Shown piece after piece: positions 1 through 8,189 of a stretch of DNA of 53,416 bases (position 1 is its first letter; each line of letters starts with the position of its first letter). Both the position numbers and the translations under genes were made by a program. Source of the stretch: Burkholderiales bacterium (GTDB lineage: Bacteria; Pseudomonadota; Gammaproteobacteria; Burkholderiales; Burkholderiaceae_C); assembly GCA_028864885.1 (NCBI GenBank), contig JAGWLR010000011.1, positions 1 to 53,416 of the forward strand, written 5' to 3'. Below the pieces are notes generated by a model. That model saw nothing but the letters and a program-made list of their open reading frames with translations, was not told where the DNA came from and did no database searches.

Positions 1-4
1 AATC

Positions 5-787
5 ATGTTTCAGCACTTGCGTCACGCTGTGCAGTTCGCCATATTGGCTTGTGGAGCGGCATGGGTCTCCGGGGTCCATGCGGCTGCGATCCCAGGGCAA
101 GGCACCTGGGAGTCAACTCTCCAGGCCCGTGACATTGATCATGACGGCAAGGTCGATGCCTACTACGATACGTCACTGAACATCACGTGGCTTGCCGATG
201 CTTATGCCGACGGGCCCCCAGCGGGTTTCCCCCCGGGCCGGCCGATTCGGTTCTGGAGCGAAGCACATGAGTGGACGTACAACCTGAATGTTGATGGGAT
301 CACAGGCTGGCGTTTGCCCACCGTCATCAATGACCCCTCGGCTCTGACCCTGGGTGGGCGTTCATGTGCTGACCCTGCCTCGACGATGGGATCCCTGTGC
401 GGATTCAACAGCGATCCATCTCAGTCCGAGTTGGCTCACATGTTCTACGTCACTCTGGGTAACCAGGCACTTGTCAGCACTAGCGGTGAAAGCCAACCGG
501 GTGGAGGTTTGTCGAATACAGGGCCGTTCTCCGATTTGCGTCCGGATTGGTATTGGACGGAGACTCGAGCCAATCCGGTGGGCAAATATGTCTGGATGTT
601 CGCCATGAACAGCGGGGCGCAATTCGTAACCGATCCGATGGATGGGATTCCTTATGGTGCATGGGCGGTGCACGATGGGGATATTGCTGCAGCGGTACCC
701 GAGGCCGACACCGTGCTGTTGGCGGCCAGCGGTGCTTTGGTGATGGCTGCTTGGGCCAGGACTAGACGTCGGCGCGGATCGGTTTGA
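5..787 (+). CDS. Secreted DUF1566-type protein with variant PEP-CTERM tail
   Basis: 260 residues. An N-terminal signal peptide (hydrophobic stretch about 10-25, likely cleavage after the Ala-rich end near residue 27) targets it to the envelope. The middle part (about 45-220) has the pattern of DUF1566/Lcl C-terminal domains: a D-x-D-x-D calcium-loop-like run (DIDHDGKVDA), a YYDTSLNITWLADA segment, a W-rich EAHEWTYNL helix and a GWRLPT motif. The C-terminus is VPEAD at 231-235, a hydrophobic helix to about 250, then RTRRRR, which is the layout of a PEP-CTERM sorting tail with PEA replacing PEP. Such tails are normally processed by an exosortase; none is in this window. The start lies 4 bases from the window edge, so its ribosome binding site cannot be judged. 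Function of the domain is unknown. Confidence 0.75.
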   Translation: MFQHLRHAVQFAILACGAAWVSGVHAAAIPGQGTWESTLQARDIDHDGKVDAYYDTSLNITWLADAYADGPPAGFPPGRPIRFWSEAHEWTYNLNVDGITGWRLPTVINDPSALTLGGRSCADPASTMGSLCGFNSDPSQSELAHMFYVTLGNQALVSTSGESQPGGGLSNTGPFSDLRPDWYWTETRANPVGKYVWMFAMNSGAQFVTDPMDGIPYGAWAVHDGDIAAAVPEADTVLLAASGALVMAAWARTRRRRGSV

Positions 788-810
788 TGCCTGACATCGT
801 GTGACTTTTT

Positions 811-840
811 AAAAGGCGGGCCACTGGCTCGCCTTTTTTA
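811..840. terminator. Bidirectional rho-independent terminator
   Basis: AAAGGCGgGCC (from 812), a 3-base loop ACT (823-825) and GGCtCGCCTTT form a GC-rich stem with one internal mismatch, flanked by T runs on both strands (TTTTT at 806-810 and TTTTTT from 834). It sits between the converging stops of the PEP-CTERM protein gene and terC and overlaps the terC stop codon, so it can serve both. Confidence 0.85.
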
Positions 841-1587
841 TTGTCCTTTCGCCGCCAAGCGCTTGGATCGAGCGCGTATGTTCAGGGCTTCGACCGCCAG
901 CGAGAACGCCATGGCAGCGTAGATGTACCCCTTAGGCACGTGGAGGTCAAAAGCCTCTGCGGTGAGGGCCATGCCCACCATCACCAGGAATGCCAACGCC
1001 AGCACCTTGACGGAGGGGTGTCGATCCACGAAGTCACCAATCGGCTTGGCGGCAAACATCATCACACCGACGGCTGCAATCACCGCGGCCACCATCACCC
1101 CAATGTGATCGACCATGCCGACGGCTGTGATCACGGAGTCGAGTGAGAACACGATGTCGATCACCGCGATCTGACCGATGATGCTCCAGAACAGGCGTGC
1201 GCCAGCTGCCTTCAGCGTGGCGGGATCGGTCTGTGGGGGAGCATCTTCTTCGCGTGCCTCGACCTCGACAAAGATTTCGTGAGAGGCTTTGTAGAGCAGG
1301 AACAGACCACCGAACAGCAGCACGAGATCTCGGCCGCTGATGCCCTGGTCGAACACGGTGAAAAGATCCGTGGTGAGGCTCATCACCCAACTCAAGGAGA
1401 AGAGCAGGGCCAGGCGAGAAAGCATGGCGAAGCTCAGGCCGAGCCGTCGTGCTTTGTCGCGCAACTCGGCAGGCAGGCGCCCCACGAGGATGGAGATGAA
1501 GATGATGTTGTCGACGCCCAGCACGATTTCCAGTGCCGTAAGCATGGCAAACGCAATCCAGATGTTGGGGTCGAGTAGGAATTCCAT
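838..1587 (-). CDS. TerC family integral membrane protein
   Basis: 249 residues with about seven predicted membrane helices. The family-defining acidic membrane motifs are visible: EIVLGVDN near residue 20-27 and IDIVFSLDS near 143-151. TerC/Alx-type proteins are linked to metal ion (notably manganese) export and tellurite resistance; the substrate here cannot be told from sequence. A hydrophilic loop rich in Glu/Asp (about 109-125) separates the two halves, as is usual in this family. It is the last gene of a leftward group behind folA, 90 bases away. No convincing Shine-Dalgarno is present upstream of the ATG; instead a hairpin occupies the leader (see 1595-1624). Confidence 0.88.
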   Translation of the reverse strand: MEFLLDPNIWIAFAMLTALEIVLGVDNIIFISILVGRLPAELRDKARRLGLSFAMLSRLALLFSLSWVMSLTTDLFTVFDQGISGRDLVLLFGGLFLLYKASHEIFVEVEAREEDAPPQTDPATLKAAGARLFWSIIGQIAVIDIVFSLDSVITAVGMVDHIGVMVAAVIAAVGVMMFAAKPIGDFVDRHPSVKVLALAFLVMVGMALTAEAFDLHVPKGYIYAAMAFSLAVEALNIRARSKRLAAKGQ

Positions 1588-1594
1588 GACAGAC

Positions 1595-1624
1595 CGTAGA
1601 AGGCGGGCGAATGAGGCCTCTACG
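1595..1624 (-). promoter_or_regulatory. Leader hairpin upstream of terC
   Basis: CGTAGA plus GGC (one bulged A between) pairs with GCC plus TCTACG across an 11-base loop. It ends 7 bases before the terC start, where a ribosome binding site would lie. TerC-family genes are known targets of the manganese riboswitch yybP-ykoY, but I do not see that motif's conserved core. A role is inference only. Confidence 0.3.
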
Positions 1625-1650
1625 ATAGGTCCGCTGTCAATGAAAGTAAA

Positions 1651-1687
1651 TTCGAATTAGTTTCGGAAATATTTCGATTAATTCGAA
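1651..1687. repeat. 37-base palindrome at folA 3' end
   Basis: TTCGAATTA (1651-1659) and TAATTCGAA (1679-1687) are perfect 9-base inverted arms. The 19 bases between hold a second near-palindrome, CGGAAATATTTCG. The element spans the folA stop codon (1678-1680) and is far more AT-rich than its surroundings. It could be a folA terminator, though only a short T run follows on the minus strand, or an operator for terC. Confidence 0.5.
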
Positions 1688-2172
1688 ACGACCGTTTCGC
1701 GGTCGTACACCACGAAGTGATAAGGCCAGCCATGTTCTGACTGGTGTGTTTCCCGACTGGATTCGATGAACAGCGATCGATCCCAGGTAGGGAAGAAGGT
1801 GTCTGCATCAAATTCTGCGTCGACTTCGGTCAGGATCAGCTGATCGGCCTGCGGCAGCGCTTGGGCGTACAGCTCACCCCCGCCGATGACAAACACCCGG
1901 TCCTCGTCTTTGACCAAGGTGAGGGCGTTTTTCAGCGAGTGGGCGGTGTCCACTCCGTCGTGGTGCCACTCAGCCTGCCGCGTGACGACGACGTTGCGGC
2001 GGCCGGGCAGCGGGCGTCCGATGGATTCGAAGGTTTTGCGCCCCATGATCACAGGGCAGCCGAGGGTGGTGCGTTTGAAGAACTTCAGGTCTTCAGGCAG
2101 TCGCCACAGCAATTGGTTGTCTTTTCCGATGGCGCCATTGCGCGCCACCGCAGCGATGAGGATGAGTTGCAT
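1678..2172 (-). CDS. folA: Dihydrofolate reductase
   Basis: 164 residues, normal for bacterial DHFR. It reduces dihydrofolate to tetrahydrofolate with NADPH in the cytosol, regenerating the cofactor consumed by thymidylate synthase. Visible signatures are the N-terminal LIAAVARNGAIG strand-loop, LLWRLPEDLKFFKRTT with the catalytic acid (equivalent to Asp27 of E. coli), GRKTFESIGRPLPGR for NADPH binding, and the VIGGGELY glycine motif. The gene follows thyA by 14 bases on the same strand, the common thyA-folA operon order, so co-expression is likely. Confidence 0.97.
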   Translation of the reverse strand: MQLILIAAVARNGAIGKDNQLLWRLPEDLKFFKRTTLGCPVIMGRKTFESIGRPLPGRRNVVVTRQAEWHHDGVDTAHSLKNALTLVKDEDRVFVIGGGELYAQALPQADQLILTEVDAEFDADTFFPTWDRSLFIESSRETHQSEHGWPYHFVVYDRETVVSN

Positions 2173-2186
2173 GGAGAGAGCTTGCT

Positions 2187-3017
2187 TCAGACTGCGACCG
2201 GGGCTTTGATGCCAGGGTGGTGCTGATACTCAAGGATTTCGAAGTCTTCGTATTCGTAATCGAAGATCGAGGCTGGCTTGCGCTTGATGTTGAGCACGGG
2301 ATAGGGATAGGGATCGCGGCTGAGTTGCAGCTCGACTTGTTCGGTGTGATTGCTGTAGATGTGGCAATCGCCCCCCGTCCAGATGAAATCGCCCACGTCC
2401 ATGTCGCACTGCTGCGCCAGCATGTGAGTCAATAGCGCATAGCTGGCGATGTTGAATGGGACCCCCAGGAAGATGTCAGCGCTTCGCTGATACAACTGGC
2501 AGCTGAGTTTGGGGCGTTGCCCTTCAGCCTGCGGGGGGGCCACATAGAACTGGAAGAAGGCATGACATGGGGGCAGGGCCATCTGGTCAATCAGCCCCAC
2601 GTTCCAGGCGCTGACGATGATCCGCCGTGAATCCGGGTTCGACTTCAGTTGTTTGACGACCTCGGTGATCTGGTCGACGTGGCCGCCATCAGGCTTGGGC
2701 CAACTGCGCCATTGCACGCCGTAGACGGGCCCCAGAGAGCCATCTTCACGCGCCCACTCGTCCCAGATCGTGACGCCTCGTTCTTGCAGCCATTTGACGT
2801 TGTTGTCCCCGCGGAGGAACCACAGCAACTCCACGATGATGGATTTGAGGTGGACCTTCTTAGTGGTGATCAGCGGAAAGCCCTCACTCAGGTCAAAGCG
2901 CATCTGATGGCCGAACACGCTGCGCGTGCCAGTGCCGGTGCGATCGGTCTTGAGGACACCATGGGTATGAACATGGCGCATGAAGTCTTCGTATTGGCTG
3001 CGAATGGGGCGGCTCAC
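2187..3017 (-). CDS. thyA: Thymidylate synthase
   Basis: 276 residues; converts dUMP to dTMP using methylene-tetrahydrofolate. Motifs in order: [17 protein letters not shown] near the N-terminus, [25 protein letters not shown] (phosphate-binding arginines), the active-site cysteine in [31 protein letters not shown] and GDCHIYSNH. The start is GTG at 3017; this places the QYEDFM helix where the E. coli protein begins, so the next ATG (2981) would cut into the conserved fold. The preceding ABC gene ends 36 bases upstream, and folA follows. Confidence 0.97.
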   Translation of the reverse strand: MSRPIRSQYEDFMRHVHTHGVLKTDRTGTGTRSVFGHQMRFDLSEGFPLITTKKVHLKSIIVELLWFLRGDNNVKWLQERGVTIWDEWAREDGSLGPVYGVQWRSWPKPDGGHVDQITEVVKQLKSNPDSRRIIVSAWNVGLIDQMALPPCHAFFQFYVAPPQAEGQRPKLSCQLYQRSADIFLGVPFNIASYALLTHMLAQQCDMDVGDFIWTGGDCHIYSNHTEQVELQLSRDPYPYPVLNIKRKPASIFDYEYEDFEILEYQHHPGIKAPVAV

Positions 3018-3053
3018 GGTGCGGTCCGGTAAAGAGGCTGCTGGAGGGGTGAA

Positions 3054-4865
3054 TTATCGGGCTTCTTCGAACTGCATGGATGCCAGTCGGGCGTATAGGC
3101 CATTTCGGCCCATCAGTTCGGCGTGGGTGCCGGTGTCGACGATGCGTCCGCCGTCGAGCACCACAATGCGGTCCGCGTTGACCACGGTACTGAGTCGGTG
3201 GGCGATGACCAATGTGGTGCGGTCCTTCATCGCTTCTTCCAGAGCCGCTTGCACCGCGCGTTCGCTTTCGGTGTCCAGGGCGCTGGTGGCCTCATCCAGC
3301 AGCAGCAAAGGCGCATTTTTCAGGATGGCGCGTGCAATGCTGATGCGTTGTCTTTGCCCGCCTGACAGGCGCACACCGCGCTCACCGAGATAGGTCTGGT
3401 AGCCCTCGGGCAGGCGTTCCAGGAAGTCATGCGCGTGGGCAGCCTTGGCGGCGGCAATCACTTCGGCATCTGTGGCGCCGGGCCGGCCGTATCGGATGTT
3501 TTCGATCGCGCTGGTCGAGAAAATGGTGCTTTCTTGCGGGACGATGCCAATGCGTTCTCGCAGCGCGTTCAAGGATAAGTCGCGGACGGGAATGCCATCC
3601 AGCACGATGCTGCCCGACTGCGGATCGTAGAAACGCATCAGCAACTGGAAGACCGTGCTCTTGCCTGCGCCGCTGGGGCCTACCAGCGCAATGGTTTCAC
3701 CGGGCTGGATTTGGAGGTTGAATGATTCGAGTGCCGCTTGATGGGGCCGAGAGGGGTAGTGGAACTGGAGTTGTTTGAACTCGACTTCGGCACCTCCCGT
3801 GTGTCGAGGCAAGGCACGGGGTTGTGCTGGCTCCTGGATGGGGGATTGGCTGGCTAGCAACTCCATCAGTCGTTCGGTGGCACCTGCTGCGCGGAGGATG
3901 TCGCCATAGACCTCAGACAAGGCAGCCACGGATGACAGCAGCAGGATCACGTAGACCACGGTCTGACCCATGTGACCAGCGGAGATGCGCCCGGCCACCA
4001 CGGCCTCGGTGCCTTGGTACAAGCCAAACAGCAGAGCGCCCGTGACGGCGCTGATGATGAATGCCACAAGCACGGCACGAGCACGAATGCGGCGCACGCC
4101 GGTTTTGAAAGCCGATGCGGTGGCTTCAATGAAGCGTTCAGATTCACGGTGTTCGGCGGTGTAGCTTTGCACTACCGGGATGGCGTTGAGCACTTCGGCA
4201 GCGATGGCGCTGGAGTCGGCCAGGCGGTCCTGGCTGGCGCGTGAGAGCTTGCGGACCCGACGCCCGTAGGCAATGGCAGGAATGACAACCAGCACCAGCA
4301 CGCCAAGCACCTGGGCCATCACGTACGGGTTGGTCACCACCAGCATCACGAGCGCCCCCAGCCCCATGATGGTGTTGCGCAGCCCCATAGACAGGCTCGA
4401 TCCCACCACCGTCTGAATCAGTGTCGTGTCGGCAGACATGCGCGACAGGACTTCGCCGGTGCGAGTGATCTCGAAAAACTCCGGGCTTTGTTTGAGCACA
4501 TGGCCGTACACCGCCTGCTTGAGGTCGGTGGTGATGCGCTCACCCAGCCAGGTGACGCTGTAGTAGCGCAAGGCCGAAAACAGCCCCAACGCGACCCCAA
4601 CGCCGAACAAAGCCAGGAAATGCCCCCGCAGGGCCATCACCCGCTGAGCCGGGTCGTTCGAGACAAAGCCTTGGTCAATCAAGGTTCGCAGGGCGATGGG
4701 CAAGACCAGGGTTGTGAGGGCCGCCGACACCAGAAACACAAATGCCAGGATGATTCGCACCCGGTAGGGGCGCAGAAAGGGCCTGAGGCCATTAAGGGAT
4801 TGGATGTTGGCTTTGGGAGCGGTTTCCGCCTGGGAAACAGGGGGCGAGGCAAGTGTGGCGTCCAT
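3054..4865 (-). CDS. MsbA-like ABC exporter, fused permease and ATPase
   Basis: 603 residues from the ATG at 4865. The frame stays open to 4958, but that would overlap the divergent marR gene and its operator. A six-helix exporter domain (about 25-310) is followed by a nucleotide-binding domain with Walker A GPSGAGKST, signature LSGGQRQR, Walker B LLLLDEATSALD and H-loop AHRLS. It is a half-transporter that would work as a homodimer, of the MsbA-related type (TIGR02204-like) that exports lipids or drugs; the substrate is unknown. No clear Shine-Dalgarno precedes the start. It is divergent from marR and may share its operator; thyA lies downstream. Confidence 0.9.
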   Translation of the reverse strand: MDATLASPPVSQAETAPKANIQSLNGLRPFLRPYRVRIILAFVFLVSAALTTLVLPIALRTLIDQGFVSNDPAQRVMALRGHFLALFGVGVALGLFSALRYYSVTWLGERITTDLKQAVYGHVLKQSPEFFEITRTGEVLSRMSADTTLIQTVVGSSLSMGLRNTIMGLGALVMLVVTNPYVMAQVLGVLVLVVIPAIAYGRRVRKLSRASQDRLADSSAIAAEVLNAIPVVQSYTAEHRESERFIEATASAFKTGVRRIRARAVLVAFIISAVTGALLFGLYQGTEAVVAGRISAGHMGQTVVYVILLLSSVAALSEVYGDILRAAGATERLMELLASQSPIQEPAQPRALPRHTGGAEVEFKQLQFHYPSRPHQAALESFNLQIQPGETIALVGPSGAGKSTVFQLLMRFYDPQSGSIVLDGIPVRDLSLNALRERIGIVPQESTIFSTSAIENIRYGRPGATDAEVIAAAKAAHAHDFLERLPEGYQTYLGERGVRLSGGQRQRISIARAILKNAPLLLLDEATSALDTESERAVQAALEEAMKDRTTLVIAHRLSTVVNADRIVVLDGGRIVDTGTHAELMGRNGLYARLASMQFEEAR

Positions 4866-4903
4866 CGTGGTGCGAAAAATTACCGGAATGTGATTATGAT
4901 GCC

Positions 4904-4932
4904 TTGACAATATTTGCATAGGCAAATAAATT
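4904..4932 (+). promoter_or_regulatory. Promoter of marR, apparently leaderless
   Basis: A perfect -35 TTGACA (4904-4909), a 17-base spacer and TAAATT (4927-4932, 4 of 6 matches to TATAAT). The -10 ends only 6 bases before the marR ATG at 4939, so transcription would begin at or next to the start codon. No good Shine-Dalgarno is present, in keeping with a leaderless message. Confidence 0.6.
4912..4927. promoter_or_regulatory. Palindromic candidate MarR operator
   Basis: ATTTGC-ATAG-GCAAAT is a perfect 6+4+6 inverted repeat lying in the spacer between the -35 and -10 boxes of the marR promoter. MarR family dimers typically bind 16-20 base palindromes in this position, so autorepression by steric block is the likely mechanism. 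It also lies 47 bases from the divergent ABC exporter start. Confidence 0.6.
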
Positions 4933-4938
4933 ACAGGC

Positions 4939-5493
4939 ATGTCGAAACCGTCACACACCCATCCTACGCCGCGCCCGGCGGACTTGCCGGCCCCGGCGGA
5001 TTTTTACGACGCGGCTGGTTACAGCAGCGACAACTCCATCGGCTACTTGATGCGCCGCATCATGCTGATGATCGTCAACCAGGCTGACAAGCGATTGGAA
5101 TCGCTGGATCTGACCCAGGCGCAATGGGGGCCGCTGTTCCTGATTCACCAGGGGCGGGCGACAACCCTTGCCGAGCTTTCTCGAGAACTTCAGATTGATG
5201 CCGGAGCCCTGACGCGGACGCTGGATCGTTTGGAGGCGAAGGGCTTGTGCAAGCGGGAACGTTCAACGGCAGATCGCCGCGTCGTGAACCTGGCGTTGAC
5301 GGCTGAAGGTGCCAAGGTGTCGTCAGCCGTGCCTGAAGTGCTGGCCGACGTACACAACCATTTGCTGGCTGGCTTCTCTCGCGAAGAGTGGGAAAGCCTG
5401 ATGGCGATGCTGAGGCGATTGCTGGTCAACGCCGAGGCGATGCGCGGTGGGTGCGAGTTCGGCGCCTGTCCCCATGAGTCCGATCCCTCCTGA
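4939..5493 (+). CDS. MarR family transcriptional regulator
   Basis: 184 residues with a winged helix-turn-helix domain at about 35-160. The recognition region LAELSRELQIDAGALTRTLDRLEAKG and the wing KRERSTADRRVVNLALT (DRR motif) are typical. The N-terminal 30 residues are Pro-rich and variable. A C-terminal Cys pair (GGCEFGACPH) could be a redox or metal sensor, which is inference. It is first in a rightward group with a NodT-EmrA-EmrB efflux operon 11 bases downstream, so it most likely represses that operon and is released by an efflux substrate, as EmrR/MprA does for EmrAB. Confidence 0.93.
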   Translation: MSKPSHTHPTPRPADLPAPADFYDAAGYSSDNSIGYLMRRIMLMIVNQADKRLESLDLTQAQWGPLFLIHQGRATTLAELSRELQIDAGALTRTLDRLEAKGLCKRERSTADRRVVNLALTAEGAKVSSAVPEVLADVHNHLLAGFSREEWESLMAMLRRLLVNAEAMRGGCEFGACPHESDPS

Positions 5494-5504
5494 AAGAGCT
5501 GGAC

Positions 5505-6947
5505 ATGTCTTCATCTATTTTTCATCGACGAGAGGGTTTGCCACCCATCTCACGCCTGGCCTTGCTGGCCGTTGTCGTCCTGGCGGGCTGTGCTTCGCAG
5601 GCGGGTATCGAGTCGGTCGAACGGCCGCTGTCAGCCGACGGCTTGGGCGTGAACGCGCCGGCGGTGCGAGATGCCAAGAGCAGCACTGAAGCCTGGTGGA
5701 CCGCGATGGGCGACCCAAAGTTGGATCAGTTGGTGCAGCAAGCCTTGGCTGACAGTCCTTCGATTCGGGTGGCCCAAGCTCGACTGGTTCGGGCGCAGGC
5801 CGCGGCAGGTTATCTGCGAGGCAGCGAGTTGCCGCAAATTCAAGCCAAGGGCGAGGTAGACCGGCAGCGGTACTCTGAATTGGGTCTGTTCCCACCGCCC
5901 CTGTCAGGGCATCCGATGACATTCAGCACCTTGCAGTTGGAGGGATCGTGGGAGCTGGATCTGTTTGGCAAGAAACGCTCTGAGCTCGATGCCGCCATTG
6001 GTCAGGCCAAAGCCAGTGCGGCAGATCTCGAGTCGTCTCGGCTGTTGCTGTCGAGTCAGGTGGTCAAGGCCTATGTGCAGTTGGGCCGCCTGGTGGCCCA
6101 ACGCAAAGTGCTGGATCGCTTGCTGGCTCAACGCGAAGAGGTGTTGGGCTTGGTTAAACAACGCGTGCAGGCCGGGCTGGATACGGCAGTGGAGCTCAAG
6201 CAAGGCGAGGGCGCATTGCCAGAAGCCCGCTTGCAGCGCGAGATGGTCAATGAGCAGATTGAATTGATGCGGCATGCGCTGGCTGAGCTGGTGGGGGCCG
6301 GACCTCAATCGCTGAACGATCTTTCGCCTGATCTGGATGCGATCAAGCCAGCATCGATTCCTCAGCATGTGCCGATTGATCTGTTGAGCCGCCGCGCCGA
6401 TGTTCAGGCTGCCCTGTGGCGCGTCGAAGCCTCGGGCGACCAGGTCAAGGCAGCACGGGCCCTGTTTTATCCGAACATCGATTTGGCCGTGTATGGCGGA
6501 TTCAATGCCCGTGGGCTCGAGCATCTGCTCGATACCGGTACCCAGCAATGGGGCGTGATGCCAGCGGTGACTTTGCCCTTGTTTGATGGTGGGCTGCGTC
6601 GCAGCAACCTGCAAGGCAAGGTGGCCGAGTCGGATGCCGCTGTGGCGGCGTACAACCAGACAGTGTTGGGCGCGGTACGCGACGCGTCGGATCAGGTCAG
6701 CAGCCTGCTGGCCATTGAGCGACAGAAGCAAGAGCAAGAGAAGGCTCAGATCAGCGCTGAGAGTGCGTATGACTTGGCCTTGCAGCGTTATCGCGCTGGA
6801 CTGGGGACTTACCTGACGGTACTGACATCTGAGTCAGCGGTGCTGGCTCAACGCCGCGCCTCGGTTGACCTCAAAGCACGAGTCCTCGATACACAGGCGT
6901 CCATGGTCCGAGCCATGGGCGGAGCCGTTTCCGGAGATCATTCATGA
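5505..6947 (+). CDS. NodT-type outer membrane efflux lipoprotein
   Basis: 480 residues. A lipobox LAGC with the lipid-modified cysteine at residue 29 follows a hydrophobic signal. The rest shows the duplicated TolC/OprM outer membrane factor repeat: coiled-coil helices (for example PSIRVAQARLVRAQAAAGYLR) and the RRADVQAALWRVEAS and RYRAGLGTYLTVL motifs of the NodT subfamily. It forms the outer membrane channel for the EmrA/EmrB pair encoded next. Its stop overlaps the next start by four bases (ATGA), showing translational coupling. Confidence 0.93.
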   Translation: MSSSIFHRREGLPPISRLALLAVVVLAGCASQAGIESVERPLSADGLGVNAPAVRDAKSSTEAWWTAMGDPKLDQLVQQALADSPSIRVAQARLVRAQAAAGYLRGSELPQIQAKGEVDRQRYSELGLFPPPLSGHPMTFSTLQLEGSWELDLFGKKRSELDAAIGQAKASAADLESSRLLLSSQVVKAYVQLGRLVAQRKVLDRLLAQREEVLGLVKQRVQAGLDTAVELKQGEGALPEARLQREMVNEQIELMRHALAELVGAGPQSLNDLSPDLDAIKPASIPQHVPIDLLSRRADVQAALWRVEASGDQVKAARALFYPNIDLAVYGGFNARGLEHLLDTGTQQWGVMPAVTLPLFDGGLRRSNLQGKVAESDAAVAAYNQTVLGAVRDASDQVSSLLAIERQKQEQEKAQISAESAYDLALQRYRAGLGTYLTVLTSESAVLAQRRASVDLKARVLDTQASMVRAMGGAVSGDHS

Positions 6948-8188
6948 ACACGAAGCAAGAAGTCGTGACGACCGAGAAGTCGTCGAACCCAGCGGTGCGC
7001 GCGGTGGGCATCATCGCGTTGCTGGCTGCGGCCGGCTATGGCATCTACCACTTTGTGTACGCAGGCCAGGTCGAGTACACCGACAATGCCTACGTGCAAG
7101 CCAATGTGGTGCAGGTGACTCCGGCTGTTGGCGGCACGGTGCTGTCCATCGGGGCGGATGACACAGACCTGGTCAACGCTGGACAAGTGCTGGTCAAACT
7201 GGATCCGGCCGATGCCCAGGTGGCCTTCGATCAGGCCCAGGCTCAGCTCGCGCAAACGGTTCGCGAAGTCAGAACGCTGTATGCGAACAACGGCACCTTG
7301 CAAGCACAAGTGGACTTGCGCAAAGCCGATGTGGTCAAGGTGCAAACCGAAGTGGCTCGGGCGCAGGATGATGTGAAGCGGCGTGCCCCCTTGGTGGCCA
7401 CAGGTGCGGTGGGTCAGGAAGAGTACAACCACAGCTTGTCGCAGTTGAACGCGGCCAAATCGGCATTGGCTGCGGCGCAATCGGCCTTGACGGCGGCGCA
7501 GGAGCAACTGGCTTCGAACGAATCGCTCACCGAGGGCACGACGGTGGCGCATCACCCGAATGTGGAGCGCGCTGCGGCGCGTTTGCGCGAGGCCTATCTG
7601 GCGCTCAAGCGTGTGGATCTGGTGGCGCCGCTGAGCGGCTATGTGGCCAAGCGCAATGTGCAGCTTGGGCAACGCGTGGCGGCTGGCATGCCTTTGATGT
7701 CCTTGGTCACTCTGGATCAAGCCTGGGTGGATGCGAACTTCAAGGAAAGCCAACTCAAGCGGGTGCGCATTGGTCAACCGGCGACACTGACGGCTGATGT
7801 GTATGGGCAAAAGGTGGTCTATCACGGTACCGTGGCCGGTCTGTCGGCGGGCACGGGTGCGGCTTTCTCGTTGTTGCCGGCTCAGAATGCGACGGGCAAC
7901 TGGATCAAGATCGTTCAGCGCGTGCCGGTTCGCATCGCCCTGAAGCCCGAGGAGCTGAAGGCGCATCCCTTGCGTGTGGGCTTGTCGATGGAAGTCGATG
8001 TCGATGTGCAAGATCAGAGCGGCCCGATGCTGGCGGGAGCAGCGCGACAAGAGCCCGTGGCCCAAACCCGCGTGTATGACGCCTTGCAAAAGGATGCCGA
8101 CGCGCTGATCAAGCGAACCATTGCGGCCAATGTGGGGCGCGGTGAATCGCGTCACGCCGCCGCACACGCAGACACAGCCGGAGCCTGA
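6944..8188 (+). CDS. EmrA/HlyD family periplasmic adaptor
   Basis: 414 residues. One membrane helix (about 20-38) is followed by a lipoyl half-motif (YTDNAYVQANVVQVTPAVGG), a long Ala/Gln-rich coiled-coil hairpin (about 95-195) and the second lipoyl and beta-barrel parts (VDLVAPLSGYVAKRNVQLGQ, DQAWVDANFKESQL). The YTDNAYVQ start and DANFKE are hallmark EmrA features. It bridges the inner membrane EmrB pump to the outer membrane NodT channel. It overlaps the upstream gene by 4 bases, and EmrB starts one base after its stop. Confidence 0.94.
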   Translation: MNTKQEVVTTEKSSNPAVRAVGIIALLAAAGYGIYHFVYAGQVEYTDNAYVQANVVQVTPAVGGTVLSIGADDTDLVNAGQVLVKLDPADAQVAFDQAQAQLAQTVREVRTLYANNGTLQAQVDLRKADVVKVQTEVARAQDDVKRRAPLVATGAVGQEEYNHSLSQLNAAKSALAAAQSALTAAQEQLASNESLTEGTTVAHHPNVERAAARLREAYLALKRVDLVAPLSGYVAKRNVQLGQRVAAGMPLMSLVTLDQAWVDANFKESQLKRVRIGQPATLTADVYGQKVVYHGTVAGLSAGTGAAFSLLPAQNATGNWIKIVQRVPVRIALKPEELKAHPLRVGLSMEVDVDVQDQSGPMLAGAARQEPVAQTRVYDALQKDADALIKRTIAANVGRGESRHAAAHADTAGA

Positions 8189-8189
8189 T

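Noticed and set aside
1588-1677. yybP-ykoY manganese riboswitch ahead of terC
   Set aside because: The gap is only 90 bases and I could not find the conserved loop sequences; only simple hairpins are seen.
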